64,000 nt of DNA from a virus (IMGVR_UViG_3300042521_002893:25012-89011), one strand, 5' to 3'; numbered from the stretch's first letter, positions 14,708 to 22,978 are shown. Translations and numbers: made by a program. The notes: generated by a model not told the origin, from the letters alone.

Positions 14708-14800
14708 GTATTTTTTTAAGTATTATAGAACAAATAGAGACGCTTTTCAAACAACCGCTTTTTATTTCCTTATTTCTGTTCCGTTATTCAAAGTGCGCCT

Positions 14801-15277
14801 TTAGCCTTGTCCCCGTATCAGCCTACGGTTATCTCTATTTTCAGCAGCCGTTTCATGAATACTATCCATTATCTCTTCGTCGGAGGATTCCTTCATGAGC
14901 TTGCGCTTGAGCTCATGATGTTGGCCATAGATAGTGGAATAAAACTCTCTACCCTCAGACCAGGCTTCTTTGGCTGTAATGAGCCGATTTTTGGCTACAC
15001 GTACAATAGTGTCGATTTTACCCTCCAAGGAACCTGCATACTTCTCTCTACTAGCGTATTGCTCTACGAGCTTAGCAAAGTCATCGCGTAGCCACGTTTC
15101 AATCGCGAGGGCAATAGCCAACAGCTCTACACTTTCTCCAGTTTGTTTTTGCAGCCAGTGGCGGACAATATCCCCAAACAGTGGTCCGATACCGTAAAAC
15201 TCTGTACCTGCGGCGGTCACCGCATCTTCAAAGTCAAGAATACGTTCTTCCAAAACATCTCTGTTAATTGATACCAT
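14801..15277 (-). CDS. Hypothetical helical protein
   Basis: 158 aa, ATG at 15277, excellent ribosome site (AAAGGAGG, 8 nt spacing). Almost all-helical with mixed charge (DDFAKLVEQYASREKYAGSLEGKIDTIVRVAKNRL). No enzyme motif or membrane segment. It lies between the tRNA-Lys gene and the tRNA-Met/Ile and tRNA-Arg pair on the same strand. Function unknown. Confidence 0.75.
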   Translation of the reverse strand: MVSINRDVLEERILDFEDAVTAAGTEFYGIGPLFGDIVRHWLQKQTGESVELLAIALAIETWLRDDFAKLVEQYASREKYAGSLEGKIDTIVRVAKNRLITAKEAWSEGREFYSTIYGQHHELKRKLMKESSDEEIMDSIHETAAENRDNRRLIRGQG

Positions 15278-15312
15278 TTCTATGTCCTCCTTTGTTAACT
15301 GTTCAATGAGAA

Positions 15313-15383
15313 TGAGACATGGAAGAATCGAACTTCCATCAAGAGGTTAAAAGCCCCGTGCTTTACCGTTAAGCTAATGTCTC
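15313..15383 (-). tRNA. tRNA-Lys (UUU)
   Basis: Minus strand: acceptor GAGACAT with ATGTCTC, anticodon loop CTTTTAA (UUU), T arm GGAAG-TTCGATT-CTTCC. The anticodon stem has a weak outer pair. The 5' end overlaps the last 15 nt of the protein gene at 15369, so the tRNA must be cut from that mRNA or made from its own promoter. Confidence 0.9.
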
Positions 15384-15827
15384 ACTTTTTTTATAATACA
15401 CGATGTCTTCTATGACCGTCAATAGAAACACCAACTGGATAATCGGCCACAGTATACGCAGCACTCTATAGTCAGATCGCATTTCTACATTCAGAAAGTG
15501 ATGATTTTCCTTCTCTTCCTCAATGGTAAAGATTAACATGCAGTTATTCACGTTAACTTTCGTGACGTTGCGATCTTGTTCTATAGTCACTTCTTGTGTG
15601 TGACCAAAACGTTCTAGATTAAATCGTACTAACTCAGAAGATTTTGAAAAAACTTCTTTTACTTTTACACCGCACAAAGTAAACCAATGAGCTTTGTCTA
15701 GATGCCATATATCTAGGAGATGGTTTCTTTGAAGACTAATAGGTATATCAAACCTATATTTATTCTTAGCGATCAGATACATTTTAATTAATTCCGAGAT
15801 TTCGATTTTCAAAAAGTTCCTTTTCAT
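15369..15827 (-). CDS. Hypothetical protein with C-terminal membrane segment
   Basis: 152 aa. A soluble beta-rich body (VKVKEVFSKSSELVRFNLERFGHTQEVTIEQD) is followed by a hydrophobic stretch at about residues 124-142 (VLRILWPIIQLVFLLTVI) and a short charged tail, so it is probably anchored by its C-terminus. The start at 15827 overlaps the upstream gene by 44 bp; ATG 15782 (MYLIAKNKYRF) just after that gene's stop is an alternative. The 3' end overlaps the tRNA-Lys gene. Function unknown. Confidence 0.6.
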   Translation of the reverse strand: MKRNFLKIEISELIKMYLIAKNKYRFDIPISLQRNHLLDIWHLDKAHWFTLCGVKVKEVFSKSSELVRFNLERFGHTQEVTIEQDRNVTKVNVNNCMLIFTIEEEKENHHFLNVEMRSDYRVLRILWPIIQLVFLLTVIEDIVYYKKSETLA

Positions 15828-16017
15828 TAATAACTTTACAGGTGTTCAGACATCCTTGTTTCTTAGCGTACTGACAAATACGTGTGTGTTGTACATCTGG
15901 TGGAAACTCTACATCATAGATCCGCTCGAACGTTTCACCGTTCTTAACAGGTCTACTAACATAAAATCTACCTTCTAAAACCCGAGTTTCACAAACAGGA
16001 CAGATTTGAATTTTCAT
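15784..16017 (-). CDS. Hypothetical Cys-rich protein
   Basis: 77 aa with C6-x-x-C9 near the start (ICPVCETRVLEG) and later C48, C56 and C60 (RICQYAKKQGCLNTC), enough to bind one zinc ion. It overlaps the nblA gene by the ATGA 4-bp form, so it is coupled to nblA. No family recognised; a small metal-binding adaptor or regulator is possible. Confidence 0.7.
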   Translation of the reverse strand: MKIQICPVCETRVLEGRFYVSRPVKNGETFERIYDVEFPPDVQHTRICQYAKKQGCLNTCKVINEKELFENRNLGIN

Positions 16018-16214
16018 AGTTGACGATTAATGTTTTGTTGATAATCCTTTACACCCAGACTTTTTTTCAGTATAGTCTTATACATTGTTTCTCTGATTAT
16101 CATGGTTCTGTGAACTTTCTTTAATAAATCCCTGGCCTGATCGCCGCTCATCATATCGACTTTTTTATCGAATACGACCAATTCAAGTTCTTGTTCTAAG
16201 GTAAGTTCTTCCAT
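16014..16214 (-). CDS. nblA: Phycobilisome degradation protein NblA
   Basis: 66 aa, the usual NblA length. It has the family frame: an L-T/S-L-E-Q-E start (LTLEQELELVVFDKKV), MSGDQARDLLKKVHRTMIIRETMYKTILKK, which follows the helical pair of cellular NblA (MSHDQAKDFLVKLYEQMVVREATYQELLK). NblA is an adaptor that binds phycobilisome rods and leads them to Clp protease, freeing amino acids. nblA genes are known in several freshwater cyanophages as auxiliary genes. It is the first gene of the leftward set 16214-15369 and is divergent from tRNA-Thr. It shows that the host has phycobilisomes. Confidence 0.93.
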   Translation of the reverse strand: MEELTLEQELELVVFDKKVDMMSGDQARDLLKKVHRTMIIRETMYKTILKKSLGVKDYQQNINRQL

Positions 16215-16233
16215 TGGTTCCTAAGCTAATTGG

Positions 16234-16263
16234 TTGTCGATATCATATCATAGGTGCTATAGT
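16234..16263 (+). promoter_or_regulatory. Candidate sigma70-type promoter of tRNA-Thr
   Basis: TTGTCG at 16234-16239 and TATAGT at 16258-16263 with an 18-bp spacer; transcription would start near 16270, eight nt before the tRNA. Confidence 0.55.
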
Positions 16264-16277
16264 ATTGCACAGGTCAT

Positions 16278-16350
16278 GCCGCCATAGCTCAATCGGTGGA
16301 GCAGTGGTTTTGTAAACCGAAGGTTCCGAGTTCGAGTCTCGGTGGCGGCT
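16278..16350 (+). tRNA. tRNA-Thr (UGU)
   Basis: Acceptor GCCGCCA with TGGCGGC, D arm AGCTCAATCGGTGGAGC, anticodon loop TTTGTAA (UGU), T arm CGAGTTCGAGTCTCG. Discriminator T; CCA not encoded. It is the only rightward tRNA gene and is followed 18 bp later by a small gene. Confidence 0.93.
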
Positions 16351-16368
16351 TCTACAGGAGGACATACC

Positions 16369-16542
16369 ATGATACAACCTAACTGGCAAGCAAGTGGCGA
16401 ACCTCAAAGGAAGAGCAAGAAAACGCCGCGCAAACATCAAGCATGGTTAGCAGCACATCGATTACTGGTAGAACGCCTTAAGAAAGGTATCAATTGTGAC
16501 CCTGAAAAGGGTCTTTTTTTTTGTCTAAATCCGTCCTTTTGA
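16369..16542 (+). CDS. Small basic protein (57 aa)
   Basis: ATG at 16369 with an ideal site (AGGAGG, 7 nt). Starts MIQPNWQASGEPQRKSKKTP; rich in Lys and Arg, so it may bind nucleic acid. Cotranscribed with tRNA-Thr. Odd point: a terminator-like hairpin with nine T (16498-16522) lies before the in-frame stop at 16540, so part of the mRNA would lack a stop codon. Function unknown. Confidence 0.65.
   Translation: MIQPNWQASGEPQRKSKKTPRKHQAWLAAHRLLVERLKKGINCDPEKGLFFCLNPSF
16498..16522 (+). terminator. Terminator-like hairpin inside the 3' end of a gene
   Basis: GACCC-TGAAAA-GGGTC followed by nine T. The stem is short (5 bp) but GC-rich. It would end the tRNA-Thr transcript before phoH. Confidence 0.7.
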
Positions 16543-16591
16543 TCGCACGAGTTTGAATCAATTATTATATAGATCGATGCGATCTGTGTGA

Positions 16592-17911
16592 ATGATGGTA
16601 AAGTATTACGTTCTAGATACCAATGTTCTATTGCATGACAGCCTATCCATATACAAGTTTGATGATAATGTTGTAGTTCTTTGTATAAGTGTTTTAGAAG
16701 AATTGGATTCTTTCAAAACAGGAGATGGCGTATTAAATCGTAATGCAAGACACGTTTCTAGGGAGCTTGATAAATTACGTCAACAAGGCGATTTAATTCA
16801 AGGTGTATCTTTACCTAACGGTGGCAAACTAATTATATCTGTCATCAGTCAAGAAATTATATCTAAGATACCGGCTGAATTGTCTAGAGATAAAGTTGAT
16901 AATTGTCTACTCGCCACAGCCAAATATCTAACTGAGTTACGAGAAAAGAGTGATGAACAAGTTGTTCTTGTAACTAAAGATATAAATCTCCGTGTAAAAG
17001 CGGGTGGACTTCGTGTAAAGACAGAAGATTACAGATCTGAGAAAATTGACCACACACATTTATATGATGGTCACTCAGAAACCGTTATGACAGCAGATCA
17101 AATGAGTCAGTTATTTGATCGCGGTATTGTTACAAACGATCCTTACTTCCCTAACGAGTGTATAACTGTACGAGATGTAGCGAATCCTTCTCATACTGTT
17201 CTAGCGATCTATAAACAGGGAGTGATCAGAGCGTTACCAAAGCTGGATCAAATTAGTAGAATCACTCCTAAAAATAGAGAACAAACATTTGCCCTGCATT
17301 TACTCTTAGATGACTCTGTACCCCTTGTAACGATAAGTGGTGCTGCTGGTACAGGTAAGAGTCTTATGGCCTTAGCTGTGGGCTTATCAAAGGTACAGGC
17401 GGGTGTTTATACTCGTATGTTGGTTTCCAAGCCTACAATGCCTATGGGAGGCTCTAAGAACGATTTAGGGTTTTTACCAGGATCATTAAGTGAGAAACTA
17501 ACACCTTGGTTAGCTCCGATCAAAGACAACCTTGATGTGATTTGTAACTATAAGCACGACAAAAAGACCAAACGTAGTGCTTATGACGATCTAGAGGAAC
17601 AAGGTCTTATACAGGCTGAATCACTTGCTCACATACGAGGACGATCGCTACCAGAACAATATATATGGGTAGACGAAGCTCAGAATATGAGTCCATCAGA
17701 AGTGAAGACCGTTTTAACTAGAATCGGTGAAGGTTCTAAATGTATACTATCTGGAGATCCTACTCAAATAGATAGTAGTTATTTAGATAGTGGTAGCAAT
17801 GGGTTAAGTCTTGTCGTAGAACGGTTCAAAGAAAGCGATCTTTCTGCTCATATAACATTGAGTAAGACAGAGCGATCGCCTTTGAGTGAATTAGCTGCTA
17901 GACTCCTCTGA
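16592..17911 (+). CDS. PIN-PhoH protein (PhoH2-type)
   Basis: 439 aa. N-terminal PIN domain: YYVLDTNVLLHD (D9, N11), SVLEELDSFK (E36/E37), DKVDNCLLATA and VLVTKDINLRVKA carry the acidic residues of an Mg-dependent RNase. C-terminal PhoH ATPase: ISGAAGTGKSLMA (Walker A, K256), GFLPGSLSEKLTPWLAPI and YIWVDEAQNMSP (Walker B, D361-E362), then LSGDPTQID. PIN-PhoH proteins have RNA helicase and RNase activity; PhoH genes are very common in phages of cyanobacteria. The role in infection is unsettled. The 3' end overlaps the convergent gene at 17891 by 21 bp. Start ATG 16592 or 16595. Confidence 0.93.
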   Translation: MMVKYYVLDTNVLLHDSLSIYKFDDNVVVLCISVLEELDSFKTGDGVLNRNARHVSRELDKLRQQGDLIQGVSLPNGGKLIISVISQEIISKIPAELSRDKVDNCLLATAKYLTELREKSDEQVVLVTKDINLRVKAGGLRVKTEDYRSEKIDHTHLYDGHSETVMTADQMSQLFDRGIVTNDPYFPNECITVRDVANPSHTVLAIYKQGVIRALPKLDQISRITPKNREQTFALHLLLDDSVPLVTISGAAGTGKSLMALAVGLSKVQAGVYTRMLVSKPTMPMGGSKNDLGFLPGSLSEKLTPWLAPIKDNLDVICNYKHDKKTKRSAYDDLEEQGLIQAESLAHIRGRSLPEQYIWVDEAQNMSPSEVKTVLTRIGEGSKCILSGDPTQIDSSYLDSGSNGLSLVVERFKESDLSAHITLSKTERSPLSELAARLL

Positions 17912-18511
17912 AGTTAGTCTGTATGACCAATCATCGGTAGCGATAGATCCTCCTTCACAGTAGTACCGTTTGGAGGCCACTTTGAATTTAGGTAAGGGAG
18001 GATTATCGCTACCACTTAAACTTGCGTCTACAAACTGAACTCTATTGTTAGGTAAAAGCGCAAATTGACCGTTATTTAATGCGATCATATTAAAACTTTT
18101 ATGTTCTTCTGGATCTTCTGTATAACTTAAAGATAGTCTATCTGATGGGGTATAACTATCTATAGTAAGAACATAATAACCTCTCATCTTTTTGCTTCTT
18201 ATATAGGCTATACAATCTATATTGTTTATAACGCTTTTTTTAATCACATTAATGTAATTATCAAAACAATCCCATAACTGTAATTCGTTTGTTTGTAAGT
18301 AATTATTTCCTTCTTTGTGCAGAATACATTCTATTGGAAGTTTGTCATATAACGCTCCGTATTCTGGTATATACACCTCAAATCTAAACGCCTCTCCTGG
18401 CACACTTTTTACAGTGGCTAATCGTGCTTTTATAAGTCTTTTAGAGTCACCATTCTCTAAATACTCAGATCTTATAAGAACTGGGAGAGGCGGCAGATTC
18501 ACTATGTTCAT
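17891..18511 (-). CDS. Hypothetical beta-rich protein
   Basis: 206 aa. Start MNIVNLPPLPVLIRSEYLENG, many beta strands, no membrane segment or enzyme motif. The last gene of a leftward operon of seven overlapping small genes (19849-17891), with a 4-bp overlap to its upstream neighbour. It resembles in layout the short structural or accessory genes next to portal genes, but no function is assigned. Confidence 0.72.
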   Translation of the reverse strand: MNIVNLPPLPVLIRSEYLENGDSKRLIKARLATVKSVPGEAFRFEVYIPEYGALYDKLPIECILHKEGNNYLQTNELQLWDCFDNYINVIKKSVINNIDCIAYIRSKKMRGYYVLTIDSYTPSDRLSLSYTEDPEEHKSFNMIALNNGQFALLPNNRVQFVDASLSGSDNPPLPKFKVASKRYYCEGGSIATDDWSYRLTSEESSS

Positions 18512-18738
18512 AGCGGTGTCAGAAACAGTTCTTTACTATCTACATACATTGGATTAACGTTTAGCGATTTTGTTATGTAGTATCCATCTCTTTTCCCGTG
18601 TTTGGCAAAAAAGACAATACCGTAAGGTAACATCGCACCATCCTTGTATTGTATGGCTATAGCTTTTCTATACGCCGTGTGTTTACCTTTAATCTTTCCA
18701 ATGTAATGTATACACCAGGCTTTTCTAGGACTTTTCAT
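18508..18738 (-). CDS. Hypothetical basic protein
   Basis: 76 aa, basic (start MKSPRKAWCIHYIGKIKGKH). Beta-rich, pI high. Coupled to the gene below by a 4-bp overlap and overlapping the gene above by 14 bp. Not recognised. Confidence 0.68.
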   Translation of the reverse strand: MKSPRKAWCIHYIGKIKGKHTAYRKAIAIQYKDGAMLPYGIVFFAKHGKRDGYYITKSLNVNPMYVDSKELFLTPL

Positions 18739-18937
18739 TTTTTGTCTTTTTGAAAAGTTCTATCACCTTTGTTTCTATTTCTCCACGACTTTTATTTATC
18801 ACTTCGTCGTCCGAGTTTGTGACAGTTTTCAATTTTTGATAGAGAACTTCCAATTCTTTTCTACCAAATGTTTTTACCAAATACGAGATTTTTTCCAACG
18901 TGGTAGTTTTAATTAAATGATCCAAGTAGTTCAACAT
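18725..18937 (-). CDS. Hypothetical helical protein
   Basis: 70 aa, all-helical with leucine-spaced segments (MLNYLDHLIKTTTLEKISYLVKTF; ETKVIELFKKTKNEKS). Overlaps 18931-19296 by 7 bp. Not recognised. Confidence 0.65.
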   Translation of the reverse strand: MLNYLDHLIKTTTLEKISYLVKTFGRKELEVLYQKLKTVTNSDDEVINKSRGEIETKVIELFKKTKNEKS

Positions 18938-19296
18938 TTGTTTTGCTCGTTGTCATAGAGTATCAGAGCCATTTCTAGAGTAGCACGAAAGCAACGTTCG
19001 AGTACATCTATTTTTCCTTGATCTTCATTAGCTATAAGGGCTTCTGTTACAGCTTGAACAAGGTAACATAGCAGATCTAAACAATTTTGAAACCCGTCAA
19101 TATACGGAGATTTACCGTTTTGAGGCTGTATATACAAACCGTTTTTGTTATAGAGATATTCTGATCGCTCAGCTATAGCTTTCCCTATTTCCGTATAACG
19201 ATCCATACCGTTTATACGTTGCAGGACGATCGCAAAACACGGCATCAAGTTATTTTTTTTGGGATTATTTTGTTCAATAGTTGCGATCTTTGTCAT
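18931..19296 (-). CDS. Hypothetical helical protein
   Basis: 121 aa. Middle and C-terminal helices (FQNCLDLLCYLVQAVTEALIANEDQGKIDVLERCFRATLEMALIL) suggest a helical bundle. Four-bp overlap with the upstream gene (19293). Not recognised. Confidence 0.7.
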   Translation of the reverse strand: MTKIATIEQNNPKKNNLMPCFAIVLQRINGMDRYTEIGKAIAERSEYLYNKNGLYIQPQNGKSPYIDGFQNCLDLLCYLVQAVTEALIANEDQGKIDVLERCFRATLEMALILYDNEQNKC

Positions 19297-19550
19297 AGAG
19301 ATTCGTACAAAGTTTGTATAAATTGATATATGACGCGATCGTTCTCGTATTCTTTAGCTAATCGCGCCAATAATGTTCTAATAGCTATACTACATCCATA
19401 TTGGGCTATGTTGGTTTCGGTAGCTATTTCATATATGTCTCTATGCAAAGAATTATTATCGTTGATGTTCTTAGAAATCACTTTCTTTAATGCTGTCAAT
19501 TCTAATTCTACTTTACTTAACCTTTCGTAAATATCAGTCTGAGTTTCCAT
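19293..19550 (-). CDS. Hypothetical coiled-coil protein
   Basis: 85 aa; the first 35 residues (IYERLSKVELELTALKKVISKNI) form a likely coiled coil, and the rest is helical. Overlaps the upstream gene by 17 bp. Not recognised. Confidence 0.68.
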   Translation of the reverse strand: METQTDIYERLSKVELELTALKKVISKNINDNNSLHRDIYEIATETNIAQYGCSIAIRTLLARLAKEYENDRVIYQFIQTLYESL

Positions 19551-19722
19551 CGAAGTACTCCTTTACTCCTTTAACAAGTACGGACTCTGTTTCGTTTCGT
19601 CCACAACCCCAACAATATGCAATAATCAACACAGCTACTTGCACAGATTGTTGAAAGGATAATTGTGATACAATACTCCTTGCTAACAATTCAAGAGTAT
19701 CATTCGTCAGGGGTTTCATCAT
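19534..19722 (-). CDS. Hypothetical small protein
   Basis: 62 aa from ATG 19722 (or 19719). Contains SIVSQLSFQQSVQVAVLIIAYCWGCGRNETESVL, a mildly hydrophobic helix with a CxxC pair. Part of the same overlapping operon. Not recognised. Confidence 0.6.
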   Translation of the reverse strand: MMKPLTNDTLELLARSIVSQLSFQQSVQVAVLIIAYCWGCGRNETESVLVKGVKEYFDGNSD

Positions 19723-19849
19723 CTCTAAAAAGTAAAAGAAAAACGAACGTGAAACTTACGGTTAGCGATAATGTTAACATGGTGCCCAATAAAAAAGAAA
19801 ATAAGGCAAGACTTATCGGCTCTGTTTGTACTAAGTTATTTATGTCCAT
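19700..19849 (-). CDS. Small membrane protein
   Basis: 49 aa from ATG 19849, chosen because the longer frame to 19957 would run antisense through the portal gene start. One clear membrane span (LALFSFLLGTMLTLSLTVSF and following VFLLLF) and an acidic end (RDDETPDE). It is the first gene of the leftward operon and lies back to back with the portal gene. Could be a spanin- or holin-like protein, without proof. Confidence 0.55.
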   Translation of the reverse strand: MDINNLVQTEPISLALFSFLLGTMLTLSLTVSFTFVFLLLFRDDETPDE

Positions 19850-19889
19850 AATGGTTGATCTTATTACTCCGATTGAGAGTTTAACATAA

Positions 19890-21257
19890 ATGGCTTCTTT
19901 TTTCAAGAATGTTAGCGATCTATTATACTTAGTCAACGGCAGATCGCGTTCTCGCAAGCGTGGAAGACCTTCTCAAGGTGCTGATCTTATAGGAAGCCAA
20001 GATCAACTTCGTCCTGTCGGTCACAACACTTACAGAACGAGAGTATGGGACATTGTAGAGTTACCCATACGAGGATTACTTTACGGTGATGTAGCATTAG
20101 CCATAGAGTGTGAGGAGATGATAACATGGAGTCCTGAGATGACAACATGTTTACGTCTTATCAGTCAGAATTGTTTCCAGTCATCTGATGGTAGTGTTGA
20201 ATCGTGGCGTGTTAAAACAAAAAGGGATGATGGTTTACTGTTAGAACGCTCTCCTAACGATAGAGTAATAGGAATCGCAAGGGATTTATCCAATAGATAT
20301 TCTGGTAGAGATCCTGTACTTGGTGCTCAACGCCTCGAACAAGCTGTATACGGGGCGTATGGTAGAGGTGATGCTTTTATGGAATTAAGCATCCAAAACG
20401 ATGGTGCAGGACGATGGTACATTGAGCGATCTAATTATCTACCAGCATGGTCGATGTTTGTAGAAGAGGATGAAACAGGGAAATTAATTAGTTATCGACA
20501 ACAAGTAAGAACACAATCTTCTGAAAGCGATCGCATTTGGGGAGGTTATGATACAGCTCGTATATTACAGTTCTCTTATGGTATGCGACAACGTTATGGA
20601 TTCCCAGCGTGTTTCGCACAAATAGAAAGTTGGCGTAAAATGAAAGATGCCAGTATTCTTTTAGAGCGATCGGCAGGAGAATCACTGGCCTTTTGGATAC
20701 ACACCTGTGGTGAACAACACGATAATACTTATTTACAAAATTACAGAAGCGAATTCGAGGCCAACTTAGCAAGTGGTCAAGGTTACATAAGTCACGTCTA
20801 TCTACCTCATGGTAGTGACATTAGACGCAGTAGTGAAGCCAATCCTTCTTTGAAAGGACTTATGGATTACTATATGCAGACACGGTATTCTTGTATGCTA
20901 CCTACGGTTCCTGTACCTCTTATTGCAGGACTAGGTATTGTTCAAGGTGCAAGTAAAGAACTAGGTAATTTACCTGCTATATCCTATGGTAGAACGATCG
21001 CACATGCGCGATCTATCATTGCTGAACAGATTATATACGCCATAGGACTTGAATATACATTGAACTATGGATATGAAGAATGGTGTGAAGAACGTCCCTT
21101 TGTTGAAATAGCATGGCCTAGTTGGGTAAACTTTGATGGTATCCCTGGATTAAACCCAGTTAGTCAACCTAGTAAACCTATAGAAGTTCAGGAAGAAGAA
21201 GCAAAAGAAAAATTCGTTCAACTCAATGGGGATTTTCTAAGAACCCGTTTTGGATGA
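19890..21257 (+). CDS. Portal protein (putative)
   Basis: 455 aa. The length and order fit a phage portal: an N-terminal tail, WSPEMTTCLRLISQNCFQSSDG, a clip/wing region (LPAWSMFVEEDETGKLISYRQQV), ARILQFSYGMRQRYGFPACFAQIESWRKMKDASILLERSAG (the typical helix after the strand with a conserved x-R-x-M-x-D-A) and a C-terminal acidic segment. The portal is the dodecameric ring at one capsid vertex that passes DNA. It opens the rightward structural block. The terminase that should dock on it is not in the window. Confidence 0.72.
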   Translation: MASFFKNVSDLLYLVNGRSRSRKRGRPSQGADLIGSQDQLRPVGHNTYRTRVWDIVELPIRGLLYGDVALAIECEEMITWSPEMTTCLRLISQNCFQSSDGSVESWRVKTKRDDGLLLERSPNDRVIGIARDLSNRYSGRDPVLGAQRLEQAVYGAYGRGDAFMELSIQNDGAGRWYIERSNYLPAWSMFVEEDETGKLISYRQQVRTQSSESDRIWGGYDTARILQFSYGMRQRYGFPACFAQIESWRKMKDASILLERSAGESLAFWIHTCGEQHDNTYLQNYRSEFEANLASGQGYISHVYLPHGSDIRRSSEANPSLKGLMDYYMQTRYSCMLPTVPVPLIAGLGIVQGASKELGNLPAISYGRTIAHARSIIAEQIIYAIGLEYTLNYGYEEWCEERPFVEIAWPSWVNFDGIPGLNPVSQPSKPIEVQEEEAKEKFVQLNGDFLRTRFG

Positions 21258-21323
21258 ATTGCTATCTTTGTACGATGAATGATCCAATCTTCTCTAATCT
21301 ATCTATATAACATTTAGAGTATC

Positions 21324-22592
21324 ATGGCTAATCCAAAAGATTTCAAAGTAGGTGAGTTTGTAAGTTGGAACTCTAGTGGTGGTAGAGCTAGAGGTAAAAT
21401 AACTAAAAAAGTCACTGATGGTCTTGTGCCAGACATCGATGTGAAGGTCGAAGGAACTCCAGAAGATCCTGCTTATCAAATTAGAGTCTATAGAGATTCT
21501 GAACCTACTGACACATTGGTAGGTCATAAAGGTTCTGCTTTGACAAAAATTCAGCCTATTGAATCTAAAAGAGCTGTTGATAGTGACAGACTGGACGAAG
21601 TATATGGAAAATATAGAGATGCTGTAAATATGTCGGCTTCTGAACTACAAAGATGGTCAGAAACCGAATGTAGCAGGAAAGCCTCTATTTCTCGCCTTCC
21701 AATCAAAAGAAATTTAGAACTTCTAAAAACTGAGAAAGCAGAGTGGACTAATAAGCATATTAGATGGGCTAACAGAACCATTAGTTTTGTAAGTCGTATG
21801 AAAAATATGCCTAATGGGGAACCTGTCTCTAAAGAGTGTCCTAGTAAACGTGACATATCGTTAAAGAATTGGGCTTATGATCCTAATAAATCCTCTAATA
21901 AGAGTGTTACGTCCTCAGACAATTCAAGACGGTTTGTGTTAGATGTTTCAGAAGATGAGTTTTATAAAGCTTTCTCAAACGCTACAGATGTAACTGAGAA
22001 AGAACTCACCCAGATATGTGAACTAACAGAGGAAAGTACGATCGCTGATGATTGGGTTATCGTAAAACTAAATATCGCTAATAATCTTGTCAATCAGAAC
22101 GATCGCAAGTTAGATGTGAAGTTGTTAACTAAGATTGGAGCTAATCTCGTAGGAGAGAATCTTGTCGTAGACGATGACAATTTTATCTTATCCAGTTCAG
22201 TTGTTATCGACGAAAATTTTGAAGGCTTTAGCGATCATAACAAAGAGATTATAGAGAAAGAAGGATTAGCTTCGTTGGTATTAGCGATCGCTGTTTCTCG
22301 TAGTTCTACATTGTTTAAGAACATTGAAGATAAGGTTTATAAGAGTGTATCATTTACTATTTTTCTATATAAACCTCATCTCCGCTGTCCTAATTGCGAA
22401 ATGCTAAAATCAGGCGATCAAGTACGTGTGGATACTTATTATGAAGACGAACACAACAATAGAACGTTTTCTTGTCCACACTTAGCAGCGTCTACTCCTA
22501 TACAGGACATTGTGGGTGACGCATTTCATTTCAACGACTATGTTATTCTTGATTCACAAGATGTGGATAGTGTTGATTTAGTAATCGATTAA
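21324..22592 (+). CDS. HVA1/Tudor-domain protein fused to a degenerate prohead-protease-like domain
   Basis: 422 aa. Residues 6-75 (FKVGEFVSWNSSGGRARGKITKKV ... DPAYQIRVYRD ... GHKGSALTKI) match the HVA1-type Tudor domain (DUF2945). The C-terminal 170 residues align with the prohead protease at 28014: LVGENLVVDDDNF against AVGRPLLVDHDM, EKEGLASLVLAIAV against NEGYIWLFLNVAI, and a CPNC...FSCPHL pair against CPDC...YTCDHL. The catalytic His (H127 in the other) is replaced by Asp (D284) here, while KSVSF (S341, S343) sits at the serine site. It is likely a structural or regulatory partner in capsid assembly. This homology is by eye. Confidence 0.65.
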   Translation: MANPKDFKVGEFVSWNSSGGRARGKITKKVTDGLVPDIDVKVEGTPEDPAYQIRVYRDSEPTDTLVGHKGSALTKIQPIESKRAVDSDRLDEVYGKYRDAVNMSASELQRWSETECSRKASISRLPIKRNLELLKTEKAEWTNKHIRWANRTISFVSRMKNMPNGEPVSKECPSKRDISLKNWAYDPNKSSNKSVTSSDNSRRFVLDVSEDEFYKAFSNATDVTEKELTQICELTEESTIADDWVIVKLNIANNLVNQNDRKLDVKLLTKIGANLVGENLVVDDDNFILSSSVVIDENFEGFSDHNKEIIEKEGLASLVLAIAVSRSSTLFKNIEDKVYKSVSFTIFLYKPHLRCPNCEMLKSGDQVRVDTYYEDEHNNRTFSCPHLAASTPIQDIVGDAFHFNDYVILDSQDVDSVDLVID

Positions 22593-22886
22593 TCCTTCTC
22601 TATACATAGGAAAATCTTCGCTCAATCTAAGGAGTACTGTTTTTCCTTCCTCTGTACAATAATATAGTCTTTTCTTAGTATTCAATTCTATCAAACCTAG
22701 ATCCAACATAGGTTTAATGTAGAATTTGTATTTACCTTTTTTGTCTATTTGTTTTTGTTGTTCGTTATCGCACTGTTCGTACCACAGTTCATCTAGTTCG
22801 TTTAGATCTTCGTCTATGTACGAGATGAACGCAGCTTCTAACAAACTTCTGTGTATATCAGAAATGAGTATCAGTTCCGGTAGCAT
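22578..22886 (-). CDS. Putative winged-helix protein
   Basis: 102 aa. LLEAAFISYIDEDLNELDE, KYKFYIKPMLDLGLIELNTKKRLYYCTEEGKTVLLRL: the last part reads as a recognition helix followed by a beta wing (G-L-I-E-x-...-Y-Y-x-T-E-E-G), typical of winged-helix folds. Could be a small regulator. A 10-bp inverted repeat (22881-22890 with 22917-22926) covers its start codon, a place for autoregulation. It is convergent with the gene at 21324 (15-bp overlap). Confidence 0.6.
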   Translation of the reverse strand: MLPELILISDIHRSLLEAAFISYIDEDLNELDELWYEQCDNEQQKQIDKKGKYKFYIKPMLDLGLIELNTKKRLYYCTEEGKTVLLRLSEDFPMYREGLIDY

Positions 22887-22926
22887 AATATAGTATTAAA
22901 GTTCCAACAACATAGCTATTATGCTA
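22881..22926. promoter_or_regulatory. Operator-like inverted repeat between divergent genes
   Basis: TAGCATAATA (22881-22890) and its exact complement at 22917-22926; the left arm covers the ATG of the leftward winged-helix-like gene. Confidence 0.4.
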
Positions 22927-22978
22927 ACACACGTTTCTCTTGCTGTGTTATGATTCTTAAAACATATCCTAGTGGCGC

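Noticed and set aside
14807-15197. Rightward frames of 94 and 75 codons
   Set aside because: Antisense shadows of the leftward gene at 14801, which has a near-ideal ribosome site.
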